The position numbers were made by a program, and so were the translations under genes. From the NCBI RefSeq assembly GCF_040438645.1, contig NZ_CP159253.1:2666001-2730000 (forward strand): a stretch of DNA of 64,000 nt, read 5' to 3'. Below the pieces are notes generated by a model. It was not told the origin of the DNA and searched no databases. It saw only the letters and a program-made list of their open reading frames with translations. This document shows, piece after piece, positions 8,016-17,930 of this stretch; position 1 is the first letter of the stretch, and each line of letters opens with the position of its first letter. Source of the stretch: Mesorhizobium sp. WSM2240 (GTDB lineage: Bacteria > Pseudomonadota > Alphaproteobacteria > Rhizobiales > Rhizobiaceae).

Positions 8016-9041
8016 CTAAGACACCGTCTCCGCCCTGCCGCTCTCGGCCGAGCGCAGCAGTGCCTCGATAAGCCGGTGGACCTTCAGCGCTTCGCGGCCG
8101 CTGACCTTAGGCTCGCGTCCGCTTTCAGCGGCATCGAGGAAATCCGTCAGCACCGCGCGGTGATCCTCGTGCGAAAACGCCATCGGATCGGCGCCCGCGC
8201 CGCCCGGACCCGCTTCCACGCCGACAGCCAAAGCAGTGCCGTCGTGGAACGCCGCCTTCAACGCCGCTCCCTCGATCACCGCCATGCCCTTCGTGCCGAT
8301 AATGTCGATCTGGTCCGGAAAACCCGGATACGCGCAGGTAGTGGCGCTGACCGTGCCGATCGCGCCGTTGGCGTAGCGCAGGCCGCCGGCGACGATGTCC
8401 TCCGTCTCCATGCGATGAACCGCGCTGGTCGTTGCGTAAGCGCAGACCTCTTCCGGCAGGCCGGCAAGCGAGATCAGAAGGTCGAGCGTGTGAATTGCCT
8501 GCGTAAGCAGCACGCCGCCGCCGTCGCGCGCCCTGGTGCCGCGGCCGGGCTGATCGTAATAGCTCTGCGGCCGCCAATTATAGGTCCGCGCCGATGCGCC
8601 GACGATGTCGCCGAGACGGCCTTCGGCGAGGAGCTTTGCCAGTGCGGTGCTCGCCGACTTGAAGCGGTGCTGCAGGACGACCCCTAGCACAACCCCTGCC
8701 CCTTCGGCGGCGGCGACCAGTTCCTCGGCTCGGTCGATGCCGATCTCGAGCGGCTTTTCGAGCAGTATGTGCTTGCCGGCATCGGCCGCGCGCCGCACCA
8801 GGTCGAGATGCGTGTTGGGGGGCGTGAGCAGCATCACCGCGCCGACGGACTGGTCGCCAAGGATAGCGTCGAGATCGCCGGAAACCGGAAAGCCGAACTG
8901 TTCGGCAAAGGCGGCGCGGCGCGCTTCGGTCGGGCTGTGGGCATGGACGACCTCTACCCGTCCGGCGAGATCGGCCAGGCTCTTGGCATGCGGCGCGGAG
9001 GCCATGCCGAGCCCGATGACGGCTATACGCATTTTCGCCAT
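8016..9041 (-). CDS. Gfo/Idh/MocA-family NAD(P)-dependent oxidoreductase
   Basis: The 341-residue protein has an N-terminal Rossmann fold (MRIAVIGLGMASAPHAK; Gly10 and Gly12) and the family E-K-P motif at residues 95-97 (LLEKPLEI) that contributes the catalytic lysine. Family members oxidise or reduce sugars and sugar acids. It lies 15 bases after uxuA in the minus-strand uronate operon uxuB-uxuA-this gene, so a hexuronate, aldonate or related sugar is the likely substrate; this is inferred from context. Initiation at the internal Met4 is also possible. Confidence 0.85.
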   Translation of the reverse strand: MAKMRIAVIGLGMASAPHAKSLADLAGRVEVVHAHSPTEARRAAFAEQFGFPVSGDLDAILGDQSVGAVMLLTPPNTHLDLVRRAADAGKHILLEKPLEIGIDRAEELVAAAEGAGVVLGVVLQHRFKSASTALAKLLAEGRLGDIVGASARTYNWRPQSYYDQPGRGTRARDGGGVLLTQAIHTLDLLISLAGLPEEVCAYATTSAVHRMETEDIVAGGLRYANGAIGTVSATTCAYPGFPDQIDIIGTKGMAVIEGAALKAAFHDGTALAVGVEAGPGGAGADPMAFSHEDHRAVLTDFLDAAESGREPKVSGREALKVHRLIEALLRSAESGRAETVS

Positions 9042-9056
9042 CCGCTATTCCTTCTG

Positions 9057-10235
9057 CTAGACCCCGAGCGCCTCGATGGTACGCATAACGCCGCGCAGTT
9101 CGGCAAGCCCCTTCAGCCGGCCGATGCAGGAATAGCCGGGGTTCACCGTCTTGCCGATGTCGTCGACGATCAGATGGCCATGGTCGGGGCGCATCGGCAT
9201 CTGCCAGTCGGGGCGGCCTTCGGCCTTGCGGCGGCGTTCCTCCGCCATCAGCGCCTGGACCACTGCGATCATGTCGGTGTCGCCGTCGAGATGTTCGGCC
9301 TCATGGAAGGAGCCGCCGAGCTCGTGCTTGACGTTGCGCAGATGGGCAAAATGGATGTTCGGCGCGAACTCCTTGGCCATGGCGACCAGGTCGTTGTGCC
9401 GCCCCGCGCCGTAGGAACCGGTGCAGAGCGTCAGCCCGTTCGAGGGCGACGGGCAGCCGGCAAGGATCGCCCGAGCATCCTCGGCGCTCGACACAACCCG
9501 CGGCAGGCCGAAGATCGGGAACGGCGGATCGTCGGGATGAATCGCCATCCTGACGCCGGCTTCCTCAGCGACCGGCACGATCTCACGCAGGAATGAGATG
9601 AGATTGTCGCGAAAGTTTTCGCGCGAAAGCTCGCCGTAAACGGCAAGCGCGCGGCGGAAGGAGTCGCGATCGTAGATGAATTCGCGCGCCGGCACCCATC
9701 CGATCAGGTTCTTTTCCAGCCGCGCGAGATCGCTTTCGCTCATCTTTGCCAGTCGCGCACGGGCAGCCTCGATGCGCTCGGCCGGATGCTCGGCCTCCGC
9801 TCCGGGGCGCTTGAGAACAAGCACGTCGTAGGCGCAGAATTCAACCATGTCGAAGCGCAGCGCCGTGCCGCCATGCAGCATCGGATAATCGAGATCCGTG
9901 CGCGTCCAGTCGGTGATCGCCATGAAATTGTAGCAGACTGTCTGGATGCCGGCGGCGGCGACGGCACGGATCGAGGCCTTGTAGTTGTCGATCAGTTCGC
10001 GATAGCGGCCGGTACGGGTCTTGATGTCCTCGTGGACGACGATGCTTTCAACCACGTCGAAGGTCAGTCCGCCGGCCTCGATCTCAGCCTTGCGCTTGAA
10101 CACCTCGTCCTGCGGCCATGCGCGGCCGTCGTTCAGATGATGCAGCGCGCTGACCACGCCGACCGCGCCGGCCTGGCGGATATGGGAGAGCTTTACGGGA
10201 TCGTCGGGGCCGAACCAGCGCCAGGTCTGTCTCAA
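9057..10235 (-). CDS. uxuA: Mannonate dehydratase
   Basis: UxuA dehydrates D-mannonate to 2-keto-3-deoxygluconate. Family signatures are the N-terminal segment [29 protein letters not shown], the metal-site region [25 protein letters not shown] and HLRNVKHE. The frame is open far upstream to 10493, but that part overlaps uxuB and is low-complexity. A TTG at 10235, overlapping the uxuB stop as TTGA and preceded by ATGGAG, gives 392 residues, the normal length. No in-frame ATG exists at that place. It is the second gene of uxuB-uxuA-oxidoreductase. Confidence 0.93.
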   Translation of the reverse strand: MRQTWRWFGPDDPVKLSHIRQAGAVGVVSALHHLNDGRAWPQDEVFKRKAEIEAGGLTFDVVESIVVHEDIKTRTGRYRELIDNYKASIRAVAAAGIQTVCYNFMAITDWTRTDLDYPMLHGGTALRFDMVEFCAYDVLVLKRPGAEAEHPAERIEAARARLAKMSESDLARLEKNLIGWVPAREFIYDRDSFRRALAVYGELSRENFRDNLISFLREIVPVAEEAGVRMAIHPDDPPFPIFGLPRVVSSAEDARAILAGCPSPSNGLTLCTGSYGAGRHNDLVAMAKEFAPNIHFAHLRNVKHELGGSFHEAEHLDGDTDMIAVVQALMAEERRRKAEGRPDWQMPMRPDHGHLIVDDIGKTVNPGYSCIGRLKGLAELRGVMRTIEALGV

Positions 10236-11707
10236 GATCGAACTCCATCGAGTGAGGCCATCGCGGCCGCGGGTCCCTTGCTGCGCAAGGTTTCGAGATG
10301 CGCCGCCGTGATTTCCGCCAGTTGTCCGCGATGGGTCAAACCCTTGGCGAAGCCTACGAGATCGAACACGGCGTCCACGGACTCGCGCGCCGACAGCTTG
10401 CGCGAAAAGATGGCGCTCAGACCATTGTCCAGCGGGTCGGTGAAGTGGCCGGCGGGCAGCGCATCTCCCCTTGCCTCGGCGGCCGCGATCCAAGCCGCGA
10501 CTGCGAGCATCAAATGATCGGCAGGAGCGCCGGCCGCGGCGCGTTCCAGGGCAGAGGCTACGATGCGTTGCGGCAGCTTCTGGCTGCCGTCATTGGCGAT
10601 CTGGGCGGTGCGGTGGGCGAGCGCGGTGTTGGCGAAGCGGACCGAAAGCTCCCCGGTGTACGCCTGCGGGTCGAGCCCGCCACCTTCGGGCAGCGTCGGT
10701 ATCGCCTCCGCCCACAACCCGTCGACAAATTTCCGAATGGCCGGATCGGCAAAAGCAGCGGCTACCGTCTCGTGGCCGCTCAGGAGGCCGAGATAGGCGA
10801 TAGCCGAATGCGAGCCGTTGAGAAGCCTGAGCTTCATATCCTCGAACGGCGTCACGTCGCACACCATGGTGACGCCGAACTTTTCCCAGGCCGGACGGCC
10901 GGCTGGGAAATCGTCCTCGACCACCCATTGGCAGAACGGCTCGGTCATCACCGGCCACGCATCCGCCGCACCGAGTTCCACCGCCACGCGGTCGCGGTCG
11001 GCGTCGGTGGTCGCCGGCACGATGCGGTCGACCATGCTCGACGGAAACGCGACCTCGTCCCGAACGAAGCGTGCCAGCCCGGCGCCGCGCAGTTCTGCAA
11101 ACTGAATGAGAAGCCGGCGCAGCGTCGCGCCGTTGGCGGGAAGATTGTCGCAGCAGAGCACGGTGAAAGGCGCGGCTCCCGCTGCGCGGCGGCGGACCAG
11201 CGCCTCGAGCAGGAAGCCGTGGACCGTTCTGGGCGCGCCGGGATTGGCGAGATCGGCGACAACATCAGGATGGGCGGCGTCGAGGTCGCCCGCGGCGTTG
11301 CGCAGATAGGCCTTTTCGGTGACCGTCAGTGTGATGATGCGGGTTCGCGGATCGGCCATGACGTCGAGCAGAGCAGCCGGATTTTCCGGCGCGACGAGCA
11401 GCGACAGGATCGAGCCGACGACGCGCAGGCTTTCCGCCTCGCCGCTGCGTACTGCAAGCGTGTAGAGCTCATCCTGCGGCTCGAGCGCGTCACGCGTATC
11501 GGCGCTGCGCAATGAGGCGCCGATAATACCCCAGCCGGTTTCACCGGAGCCGAGACAGTCATCGACATATACGGCCTGATGAGCTCGATGAAAGGCGCCG
11601 ACGCCCAGATGCACGATTCCGGGCGCTACTGCGGCCCGGTCGTAGGCGGGCTTCTGGACGGTCGCGGGCAGGCCCTTCAGCGTCGCGTTCGAAAGGCGCT
11701 CACCCAT
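10232..11707 (-). CDS. uxuB: Mannitol dehydrogenase family protein, probable fructuronate reductase
   Basis: This 491-residue polyol-specific long-chain dehydrogenase has the N-terminal NAD-binding segment [20 protein letters not shown], and the catalytic motif [16 protein letters not shown] is near residue 300. The family includes mannitol dehydrogenase, fructuronate reductase (UxuB) and tagaturonate reductase (UxaB). Position directly before uxuA, with a 4-base overlap, and divergent to uxaC strongly favours D-fructuronate reduction to mannonate. It is the promoter-proximal gene of the minus-strand operon, read from the shared control region at 11708-11895. Confidence 0.88.
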   Translation of the reverse strand: MGERLSNATLKGLPATVQKPAYDRAAVAPGIVHLGVGAFHRAHQAVYVDDCLGSGETGWGIIGASLRSADTRDALEPQDELYTLAVRSGEAESLRVVGSILSLLVAPENPAALLDVMADPRTRIITLTVTEKAYLRNAAGDLDAAHPDVVADLANPGAPRTVHGFLLEALVRRRAAGAAPFTVLCCDNLPANGATLRRLLIQFAELRGAGLARFVRDEVAFPSSMVDRIVPATTDADRDRVAVELGAADAWPVMTEPFCQWVVEDDFPAGRPAWEKFGVTMVCDVTPFEDMKLRLLNGSHSAIAYLGLLSGHETVAAAFADPAIRKFVDGLWAEAIPTLPEGGGLDPQAYTGELSVRFANTALAHRTAQIANDGSQKLPQRIVASALERAAAGAPADHLMLAVAAWIAAAEARGDALPAGHFTDPLDNGLSAIFSRKLSARESVDAVFDLVGFAKGLTHRGQLAEITAAHLETLRSKGPAAAMASLDGVRS

Positions 11708-11801
11708 GCGGCCTCACCTCCACAAACGGCCGATACGCTGCCATGATCTGCCCCTCCCTAGTTTAGAAAATCGGCTCCGGGATTACACAAGCGCGCCGGC
11801 A

Positions 11802-11840
11802 AAGTCATCATACAACAAAACATTTTTTGTATGTTGACAT
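11802..11840. promoter_or_regulatory. Inverted-repeat operator in the divergent uxuB/uxaC control region
   Basis: AAGTCATCATACAA (11802-11815) and TTGTATGTTGACAT (11827-11840) are inverted copies matching at 12 of 14 positions, separated by 11 A/T-rich bases. The repeat lies in the only intergenic region shared by the two uronate operons and is the best candidate site for the GntR-type regulator encoded at 16276. The right arm contains TTGACAT, a possible -35 element for the plus-strand operon. Confidence 0.6.
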
Positions 11841-11895
11841 GACGCCGCTTCGTCCATACCAGAACTCGGATAGCCAGGGAGGGCTCCCCGAAAAT

Positions 11896-13305
11896 ATGAG
11901 CGTTTTGATCGATCAGGACCTGCTGTTTCCGGCCGAAGAGCGTTCTCGCGCCATTGCCCGGCAACTCTATTCCGGCGTGAAAAACCTGCCGATCATCAGC
12001 CCGCACGGTCATACCGATCCGCGCTGGTATGCGCTGAACGAGAATTTCCCCGACCCGGCGCAACTGCTGATCATTCCCGATCACTATGTCTTCCGCATGT
12101 TGTTCAGCCAAGGCGTTAGGCTGGAAGATCTCGGCGTACCGATTTCGGACGGCAGCCTGGTCGAAACCGACGGCCGAAAGATCTGGCGGCGTTTCGCCGA
12201 AAATTTCTTCCTCTTCCGCGGCACTCCTACCAGGCTCTGGTTCGACTACGTGCTTTCGGATGTGTTCGGCATCGCCGAGCCGCTGAGCGCCAGGACCGCC
12301 GACGCTCATTACGACCGCATCGCCGAACTGCTGGCCCGCGACGAGTTTCGCCCGCGCGCGCTGTTCGAGCGTTTCAACATAGAGGCAATCGCCACCACCG
12401 AAGGCGCGCTGGACGATCTGCGCTGGCACCGGATGATCCGCGAAAGCGGCTGGGCCGGCCGCGTAGTCACTGCCTACCGGCCGGACTCGGTCGTCGATCC
12501 CGATTTCGAAGGCTTTGCCGCCAATCTCGACCAGTTCGGCGAGATCACCGGCTGCGAGACGGGCAATTGGCGCGGCTATCTCGACGCCCATCGCGCGCGA
12601 CGCGCCTATTTCAAGAGTTTCGGCGCGACCTCGTCCGACCATGGCCATCCCACCGCCGAGACCGCCAACCTGTCGGACGCCGCGGCCGAGGAGCTCTTCA
12701 ACCGCATCCGCCGAGGCTCTTCCGACGAGCGCGAGCACCGGCTCTTCCGTGCGCAGATGCTGACTGAAATGGCCAAGATGAGCCTGGATGATGGCCTGGT
12801 GCTGCAAATTCATCCCGGTTCCTGGCGCAACCACTCGCCGTCCATCTACGAAAAATTCGGGCGCGACAAGGGTTTCGACATACCAACCCGGACCGACTAT
12901 GTCGGCGCGCTGAAGCCGCTGCTCGACTGCGTCGGAACGGAGTTCGGCCTCACCGTCATCGTCTTCACGCTTGACGAGACGAGTTATGCGCGCGAATTGG
13001 CGCCGCTGGCCGGCGTCTATCCGGCACTGAAGCTCGGACCCGCCTGGTGGTTCCACGACAGCCCCGAGGGCATGCGCCGCTTCCGCGAGATGACCACCGA
13101 GACCGCGGGCTTCTACAACACCGTCGGTTTCAACGACGACACCAGGGCATTCCCATCCATACCGGCGCGCCATGACATTGCGCGCCGGGTCGATTGCGCA
13201 TTTCTCGCGCGTCTCGTGGCCGAGCACCGCATGGCCGAAAGCGAGGCGCACGAGCTTGCGCAGGAACTGGCCTACGGGCTCGCGAAGCGCGCCTACAGGC
13301 TCTAG
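11896..13305 (+). CDS. uxaC: Glucuronate/galacturonate isomerase
   Basis: UxaC isomerises D-glucuronate to D-fructuronate and D-galacturonate to D-tagaturonate in the cytoplasm. The 469-residue TIM-barrel amidohydrolase-like protein matches the usual length of about 470. The metal ligands His37 and His39 lie in ISPHGHTDPRWY, and the C-terminal GFNDDTRAFPSIPARHD segment is typical. The frame opens at 11827, but the family N-terminus and the upstream GGGAGGG place the start at 11896. It is first in the plus-strand operon uxaC-dctP-dctQ-dctM-gntR-kduI-kduD. Confidence 0.95.
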   Translation: MSVLIDQDLLFPAEERSRAIARQLYSGVKNLPIISPHGHTDPRWYALNENFPDPAQLLIIPDHYVFRMLFSQGVRLEDLGVPISDGSLVETDGRKIWRRFAENFFLFRGTPTRLWFDYVLSDVFGIAEPLSARTADAHYDRIAELLARDEFRPRALFERFNIEAIATTEGALDDLRWHRMIRESGWAGRVVTAYRPDSVVDPDFEGFAANLDQFGEITGCETGNWRGYLDAHRARRAYFKSFGATSSDHGHPTAETANLSDAAAEELFNRIRRGSSDEREHRLFRAQMLTEMAKMSLDDGLVLQIHPGSWRNHSPSIYEKFGRDKGFDIPTRTDYVGALKPLLDCVGTEFGLTVIVFTLDETSYARELAPLAGVYPALKLGPAWWFHDSPEGMRRFREMTTETAGFYNTVGFNDDTRAFPSIPARHDIARRVDCAFLARLVAEHRMAESEAHELAQELAYGLAKRAYRL

Positions 13306-13336
13306 CCGAAGCAGCATCCAACGGGAGGAAAGAACC

Positions 13337-14314
13337 ATGTTGCATTTTACGAAATTCGCGGCCGCGTCGGTCGCAGCCGCAGCACTGATGATCGGGGCGG
13401 CAAACGCCCAGACGGTGCTGAAATCGTCCGATACCCACCCGGACGGTTACCCGACTGTCGAAGGCGTTCAATATTTCGGCGAACTGGTGAAGGAACGCAC
13501 CAACGGCCGCTACGAGGTCGAGGTGTACCACTCGGCCCAGCTCGGCGAGGAGAAGGACACGATCGAGCAGGTGCGCTCCGGCGTTATCGAGCTCAACCGC
13601 ATCTCCATGGCTCCGTTCAACGGGACGGTCAAGGAAACCATCGTGCCGGCGTTGCCCTACATCTTCCGCTCGGAAGATCACATGCACAAGGTGATGGATG
13701 GCGCCATCGGCGACCAGATCAAGGCGGCGTTCGAGCCCGCCGGCCTGGTGGTTCTGGCTTATTATGATGCGGGCGCACGGTCCTTCTACAACAGGACGAA
13801 GCCAATCAATTCGGTCGAGGACATGAAGGGCCTGAAGTTCCGCGTCATCCAGTCCGACATCTTCGTCGACATGGTCGCAGCGCTCGGCGCCAATGCTACG
13901 CCGATGCCCTATGGCGAAGTCTATTCGGCGATCGAGACAGGCGTCATCGACGGCGCCGAGAACAATTTTCCGAGCTACGATACCGCCAAGCATTTCGAGG
14001 TGGCCAAGCACTACTCGCTCGATGAACACACCATCCTGCCGGAGGTGTTCGTGATGAACAAGGCTGCCTTCGACAAGCTGACGCCCGAGGACCAGGAGAT
14101 TTTCAGGCAGGCGGCCAAGGACAGCGTCGGCAGACAGCGTGAACTGTGGGCGGCAAAGGTGGCCGAGTCGCGCAAGGTCGTCGAAGCCGCCGGCGCGCAG
14201 ATCACCACGCCGGAGAAGCAGGGCTTCATCGACGCTATGGCGCCGGTCTACGAGAAGCACGTCACCGATGACGTCTTGAAGAAGATGGTCGAGGACGTGA
14301 AGGCGGTTCAGTAG
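13337..14314 (+). CDS. TRAP transporter solute-binding protein (DctP family), probable uronate binder
   Basis: The 325-residue periplasmic protein has a signal peptide with cleavage likely after ANA (residues 20-22) and the DctP-family core: FRVIQSDIFVDMVAALGANATPMPYGEVYSAIETGVIDGAENN, of which the Arg in FRVI is the conserved carboxylate-binding residue. It captures an organic acid for the DctQM permease. Location between uxaC and kduI points to a hexuronate. The start at 13337 follows GGGAGGAAAG; an in-frame start at 13172 lies inside uxaC and is rejected. A strong hairpin follows the stop. Confidence 0.92.
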   Translation: MLHFTKFAAASVAAAALMIGAANAQTVLKSSDTHPDGYPTVEGVQYFGELVKERTNGRYEVEVYHSAQLGEEKDTIEQVRSGVIELNRISMAPFNGTVKETIVPALPYIFRSEDHMHKVMDGAIGDQIKAAFEPAGLVVLAYYDAGARSFYNRTKPINSVEDMKGLKFRVIQSDIFVDMVAALGANATPMPYGEVYSAIETGVIDGAENNFPSYDTAKHFEVAKHYSLDEHTILPEVFVMNKAAFDKLTPEDQEIFRQAAKDSVGRQRELWAAKVAESRKVVEAAGAQITTPEKQGFIDAMAPVYEKHVTDDVLKKMVEDVKAVQ

Positions 14315-14331
14315 CACAACGGACGCCAGCT

Positions 14332-14365
14332 CTCCCGTCCGGCAGCACCTGCAGCCGGGCGGGAG
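14332..14365 (+). promoter_or_regulatory. Intra-operon hairpin after the TRAP binding-protein gene
   Basis: CTCCCGTCCGGC (14332-14343) pairs with GCCGGGCGGGAG (14354-14365), a 12-bp stem with one G-U pair and a 10-base loop. No U-run follows. Hairpins at this place commonly stabilise the upstream message so that binding protein exceeds permease. Confidence 0.65.
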
Positions 14366-14390
14366 ACTGGTCCACGACGAGAGACGACGC

Positions 14391-14981
14391 ATGTCATCCG
14401 AAGCACGGGCTCATCCCTCACCCATTGTCAGGGCTTTCTCCAAGCTCAACACCGCGGCGCTCCTACTGGCCGGGGCAGGCTTGGTCGCGATGACGGCTTT
14501 CGTCGCCTGGCAGGTGTTCTGCCGTTACGTGCTCAATAATTCTCCTAGCTGGACCGAGCCCGGTTCGGTGATGCTGATGAGCTGGTTCATCTTTCTCGGC
14601 GCGGCCGTTGGCGTGCGCGAGAACAACCACCTCGGCTTCGACGTGCTGCTCTATGTGCTGCCCAAAGCCGGCAAGCGCGTGCTGCGCATGATTTCAGACG
14701 TGGTGATCCTGGCGTTCGGAGCCGGCATGGTCTGGTACGGTGGCCAGCTGGCCGCTCTGACCTGGAACACCACGCTTCCCTCGCTCGGTGTCTCGGGCGC
14801 TTTCGATTACCTTCCAGTCGTGGCGGGCGGCGTTCTCGTGGTGCTGTTCGCCCTGGAGCGGATCGTACGGCGCATCGCTGGCGAACCGGTCGACGATACG
14901 CTCGACGAAGCGGTTTCGGCCGAAGTCGCAGTCGAAATCGACAATGCCGCCGCCCACGCCGACCCCAATTTGAAAGCCTGA
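14391..14981 (+). CDS. TRAP transporter small permease (DctQ family)
   Basis: A 196-residue inner-membrane protein with four predicted helices and the DctQ pattern FVAWQVFCRYVLNNSPSWTEP...FLGAAVGVRENNHLGFDVL (about residues 38-88). It forms the small subunit that pairs with the large DctM permease. The C-terminal 40 residues are acidic and cytoplasmic. The gene follows dctP by 76 bases and precedes dctM by 4 bases. The translation start is the ATG at 14391 after the purine-rich GACGAGAGACG. Confidence 0.9.
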   Translation: MSSEARAHPSPIVRAFSKLNTAALLLAGAGLVAMTAFVAWQVFCRYVLNNSPSWTEPGSVMLMSWFIFLGAAVGVRENNHLGFDVLLYVLPKAGKRVLRMISDVVILAFGAGMVWYGGQLAALTWNTTLPSLGVSGAFDYLPVVAGGVLVVLFALERIVRRIAGEPVDDTLDEAVSAEVAVEIDNAAAHADPNLKA

Positions 14982-14985
14982 CGAC

Positions 14986-16266
14986 ATGGAACTCTGGATC
15001 CTTTTCGGGAGCTTCGCGCTGCTGATGCTGATCGGCACGCCGATCGCCTTCTGTCTCGGCGTCGCCAGCTTCGCGACGGTCCTTTACATGGGATTGCCGC
15101 CGCTGGTGGTCTTTCAACGGCTGAACTCGGGCATGAGCGTGTTCTCGCTGCTTGCCATTCCCTTCTTCATCTATGCCGGCGACCTGATGGTGCGCGGCGG
15201 CATAGCCAGCCGCATCGTCGCCTTCGCGGCGTCGCTGGTCGGCCATATCCGCGGCGGACTGGGCCAGGTCAATATCGTCACGGCGACGCTGTTCGGCGGC
15301 ATTTCGGGCTCCGCGGTTGCAGAAGCGGCGGCTGTCGGGGGGCTGATGATCCCGCAGATGAAGCAACGCGGCTACGGCGTCGATTACGCCGTCAACGTGA
15401 CTTCGATGGCGGCGCTGATCGCGCTGCTTTTGCCGCCCTCGCACAACATGATCATCTATTCCATCTCGGCGGGCGGCAAGATCTCAATCGCCGACCTGTT
15501 CACGGCGGGGATCATTCCCGGTCTCTTGCTGGCAGGTGCGCTGATGGCCACCGCCTATATCGTCGCCCGAAAGCGCGGTTATCCGACCGAGCCCTTCCCC
15601 GGCTTCTCCGCAGTGGTGCATCTCGCCGCCATCGCCGTTCCTGGCCTGCTCCTGATCGGCATTATTTTCGGCGGCGTGCGATCCGGCATTTTCACGGCGA
15701 CTGAGAGTTCCTGCGTCGCCGTCTTGTATGCACTGCTGATAACGGTGTTCGTCTACCGGCAGATGAGCTGGGCCGACTTCGTCCACGCCACCATGGGAGC
15801 CGTGCGCACCACGGCGATGGTTCTTTTGATCATCGGCACCGCCGCCGCCTTCTCATGGTTGATGGCGTTCCTGCGCGTGCCGGCGGCGCTGGTCGCATCG
15901 ATGAACGCGGTCTCGGAAAACCCGCTGGTCATCCTGCTCCTGCTCAATCTGCTCATGCTGCTGCTCGGTTCCTTCATGGATATGGGGCCTACCATCATCA
16001 TCGTTACGCCGATCTTCCTGCCGGTTGCTCAGGCCTACGGCATCGATCCCGTGCATTTCGGCGTCATCATGGTCCTGAATCTCGGCATCGGGCTGAACAC
16101 GCCGCCGGTCGGCGCGGTGCAGTTCGTGGCCTGTGCCGTCGGCAAGATAAGCGTCTGGCAGGCCATGCGCTCGATCTGGCCGTTCTATGGCGCCGGCCTC
16201 GTTGTGCTCGGGCTCGTCACGTACATCCCGGCGATTTCGCTGTGGCTGCCGAGCGTGTTCAAATAG
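14986..16266 (+). CDS. TRAP transporter large permease (DctM family)
   Basis: This 426-residue polytopic protein with about 12 helices is the sodium-coupled channel subunit of the TRAP transporter. Recognisable segments are IPFFIYAGDLMVRGGIASR, GGISGSAVAEAAAVGGLMIPQM and the C-terminal NLGIGLNTPPVGAVQF. Together with the two preceding genes it forms a complete tripartite transporter, here placed in the uronate operon and probably importing glucuronate, galacturonate or an unsaturated uronate. Ten bases separate it from the regulator gene. Confidence 0.93.
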   Translation: MELWILFGSFALLMLIGTPIAFCLGVASFATVLYMGLPPLVVFQRLNSGMSVFSLLAIPFFIYAGDLMVRGGIASRIVAFAASLVGHIRGGLGQVNIVTATLFGGISGSAVAEAAAVGGLMIPQMKQRGYGVDYAVNVTSMAALIALLLPPSHNMIIYSISAGGKISIADLFTAGIIPGLLLAGALMATAYIVARKRGYPTEPFPGFSAVVHLAAIAVPGLLLIGIIFGGVRSGIFTATESSCVAVLYALLITVFVYRQMSWADFVHATMGAVRTTAMVLLIIGTAAAFSWLMAFLRVPAALVASMNAVSENPLVILLLLNLLMLLLGSFMDMGPTIIIVTPIFLPVAQAYGIDPVHFGVIMVLNLGIGLNTPPVGAVQFVACAVGKISVWQAMRSIWPFYGAGLVVLGLVTYIPAISLWLPSVFK

Positions 16267-16275
16267 GAGGGCAAG

Positions 16276-17052
16276 ATGCCGTCTGACGCAGTCGTCGATT
16301 TGCGGATAGAGCGCAGGCCAAAGCTTTCCGAAAGCGTGGTTTCGGCGATCCGCGCAAAAATCCTGTCCGGGGAATTCGCGCCCGGGCAGAAGCTGCCGAC
16401 TGAAAGCCAACTGACCGAAACCTTCGGCGTCAGCCGCACTGTGATCCGCGAGGCGATCGCGACACTCGCCGCCGACGGTCTGGTCGAGGCCCGGCAGGGC
16501 GCCGGCGTGTTCGTCATGGATCATCCCGCGCAGGCCTTCGCCTCGATGAGCCAGGAACTGGGCAACAAGATCTCGCATGCGCTGAACGTTCTAGAAGTGC
16601 GCATGGGCATTGAAATCGAAAGCGCCGGCCTCGCGGCGCTGCGCCGCAACAGCGCGCAAGAGGCGCGCATCCAGGAAGCGTTTTTCGAGTTCGAGCGGCT
16701 GCTGGAGGCGCGGCAGGCTACCGGCAAGATCGATTTCGCCTTCCACCGCGCCATCGCGGCGGCCACCAACAATCCGTTCTACGTCGAGGTGCTCGATGCG
16801 CTCGGCAGCCGCACTATACCGTGCGACGTCGCCTCGCCCTGGGGTACCGAAAGTGTGCTCACCCATGATTACCAGGTTGGTCTGCAGCGCGAGCATCTGG
16901 TGATTCTCAACGCAATTTCGGCCGGCGACCCGCAGGCCGCCCGCGACGGAATGCGCGCGCATCTGTCTGCCAGCCAGCAGCGCTACCGCTCGCGCCTCAT
17001 CGGCCAACAGGCCGAATACATGCAGGGCATCGGCAAGTCCCGATCCTCCTGA
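16276..17052 (+). CDS. FadR-subfamily GntR transcriptional regulator of uronate genes
   Basis: The 258-residue protein has an N-terminal winged helix-turn-helix (about residues 14-82, with LPTESQLTETFGVSRTVIREAI) and a C-terminal FCD ligand-binding domain (about 100-235). UxuR and ExuR belong to this subfamily and respond to hexuronates or their breakdown products. Being inside the operon, it is likely autoregulated and the regulator of both divergent units through the inverted repeat at 11802-11840. The effector and the sign of control are not visible in the sequence. A GGAGGG ribosome-binding site precedes the ATG. Confidence 0.88.
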   Translation: MPSDAVVDLRIERRPKLSESVVSAIRAKILSGEFAPGQKLPTESQLTETFGVSRTVIREAIATLAADGLVEARQGAGVFVMDHPAQAFASMSQELGNKISHALNVLEVRMGIEIESAGLAALRRNSAQEARIQEAFFEFERLLEARQATGKIDFAFHRAIAAATNNPFYVEVLDALGSRTIPCDVASPWGTESVLTHDYQVGLQREHLVILNAISAGDPQAARDGMRAHLSASQQRYRSRLIGQQAEYMQGIGKSRSS

Positions 17053-17078
17053 GCATCTTCCTCCCAGAAAGCAGTTTC

Positions 17079-17930
17079 ATGACCCAAAACAATATCGACT
17101 ATGCCTCCCGCTTCCCCATCGATCCTGCCGCTGCCGCGGCCATGGGAACGGACGAGCTCAGGCACAATTTCCATATCGAAGGCCTGTTCCAGGGAGGTCG
17201 TATCAACCTCACCTACACGCATTACGACCGGATGATCGTGGGCGGCGCGATGCCTGTGGATCAGCCGCTGGCGCTTGAGGCGATCAAGCCGACCGGCACG
17301 AAGAACTTTCTCGACCGGCGCGAACTCATCGCCGTCAATGTCGGCGGCGCAGGCACAGTCGAAGCCGACGGGCAATCCTACGCCGTCGGACCGCGCGACA
17401 TGATCTATGTCGGCATGGGCGTGGAAATCGTATCGTTTGCCTCCGCCGACGCTTCGGTTCCTGCAAAATTCTATCTACTCAGCGCGCCAGCCCATCAGTC
17501 TCATCCGACGACGCACATAAAGATCGGCGACGCCAAGCGGCTCGACCTCGGCAGCCAAGCGACCTCGAATGAGCGCTCGATCTTCCAGTTCATCCATCCC
17601 GAAGGCGCAAAGACCTGCCAGCTCGTCGTTGGCATGACGCAGCTTGCGCCCGGCTCGGTGTGGAACACCATGCCGTGCCACGTTCATGACCGGCGCTCCG
17701 AAGCCTATCTCTATTTCGATCTGCCGGAAGCGGCGCGGGTCTTCCATTTCATGGGCGAGCCGGACGAGACGCGCCACCTCGTCATCAAGAACGAGGAGGC
17801 GATCCTGTCGCCGGGCTGGTCGATCCATTCCGGTGCCGGCACTTCCAACTATGCCTTCATCTGGGCGATGGCCGGCGACAATGTCGACTATACCGATGTC
17901 GACCCCGTCGCGATCGGAGATCTGCGGTGA
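17079..17930 (+). CDS. kduI: 5-dehydro-4-deoxy-D-glucuronate isomerase
   Basis: KduI converts 5-keto-4-deoxyuronate to 2,5-diketo-3-deoxygluconate, in the pathway for unsaturated uronates released by pectin, alginate-like or glycosaminoglycan lyases. The 283-residue bicupin matches family length. The zinc-site residues are seen in MPCHVHDRRSEAYLYFDLP and the terminal SIHSGAGTSNYAFIWAMAGDN block is characteristic. It overlaps kduD by four bases (GTGA), so the two consecutive enzymes are co-translated. Confidence 0.95.
   Translation: MTQNNIDYASRFPIDPAAAAAMGTDELRHNFHIEGLFQGGRINLTYTHYDRMIVGGAMPVDQPLALEAIKPTGTKNFLDRRELIAVNVGGAGTVEADGQSYAVGPRDMIYVGMGVEIVSFASADASVPAKFYLLSAPAHQSHPTTHIKIGDAKRLDLGSQATSNERSIFQFIHPEGAKTCQLVVGMTQLAPGSVWNTMPCHVHDRRSEAYLYFDLPEAARVFHFMGEPDETRHLVIKNEEAILSPGWSIHSGAGTSNYAFIWAMAGDNVDYTDVDPVAIGDLR

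Noticed and set aside
10236..10493. N-terminal extension of uxuA to an upstream start
   Set aside because: It lies in uxuB, is Arg/Gly-rich, and would make UxuA about 85 residues too long; the TTG at 10235 gives the normal length.
11758..13338. 526-codon minus-strand open frame opposite uxaC
   Set aside because: It mirrors uxaC codon by codon; the plus strand has clear UxaC family motifs, and the frame reflects GC-rich antisense openness.
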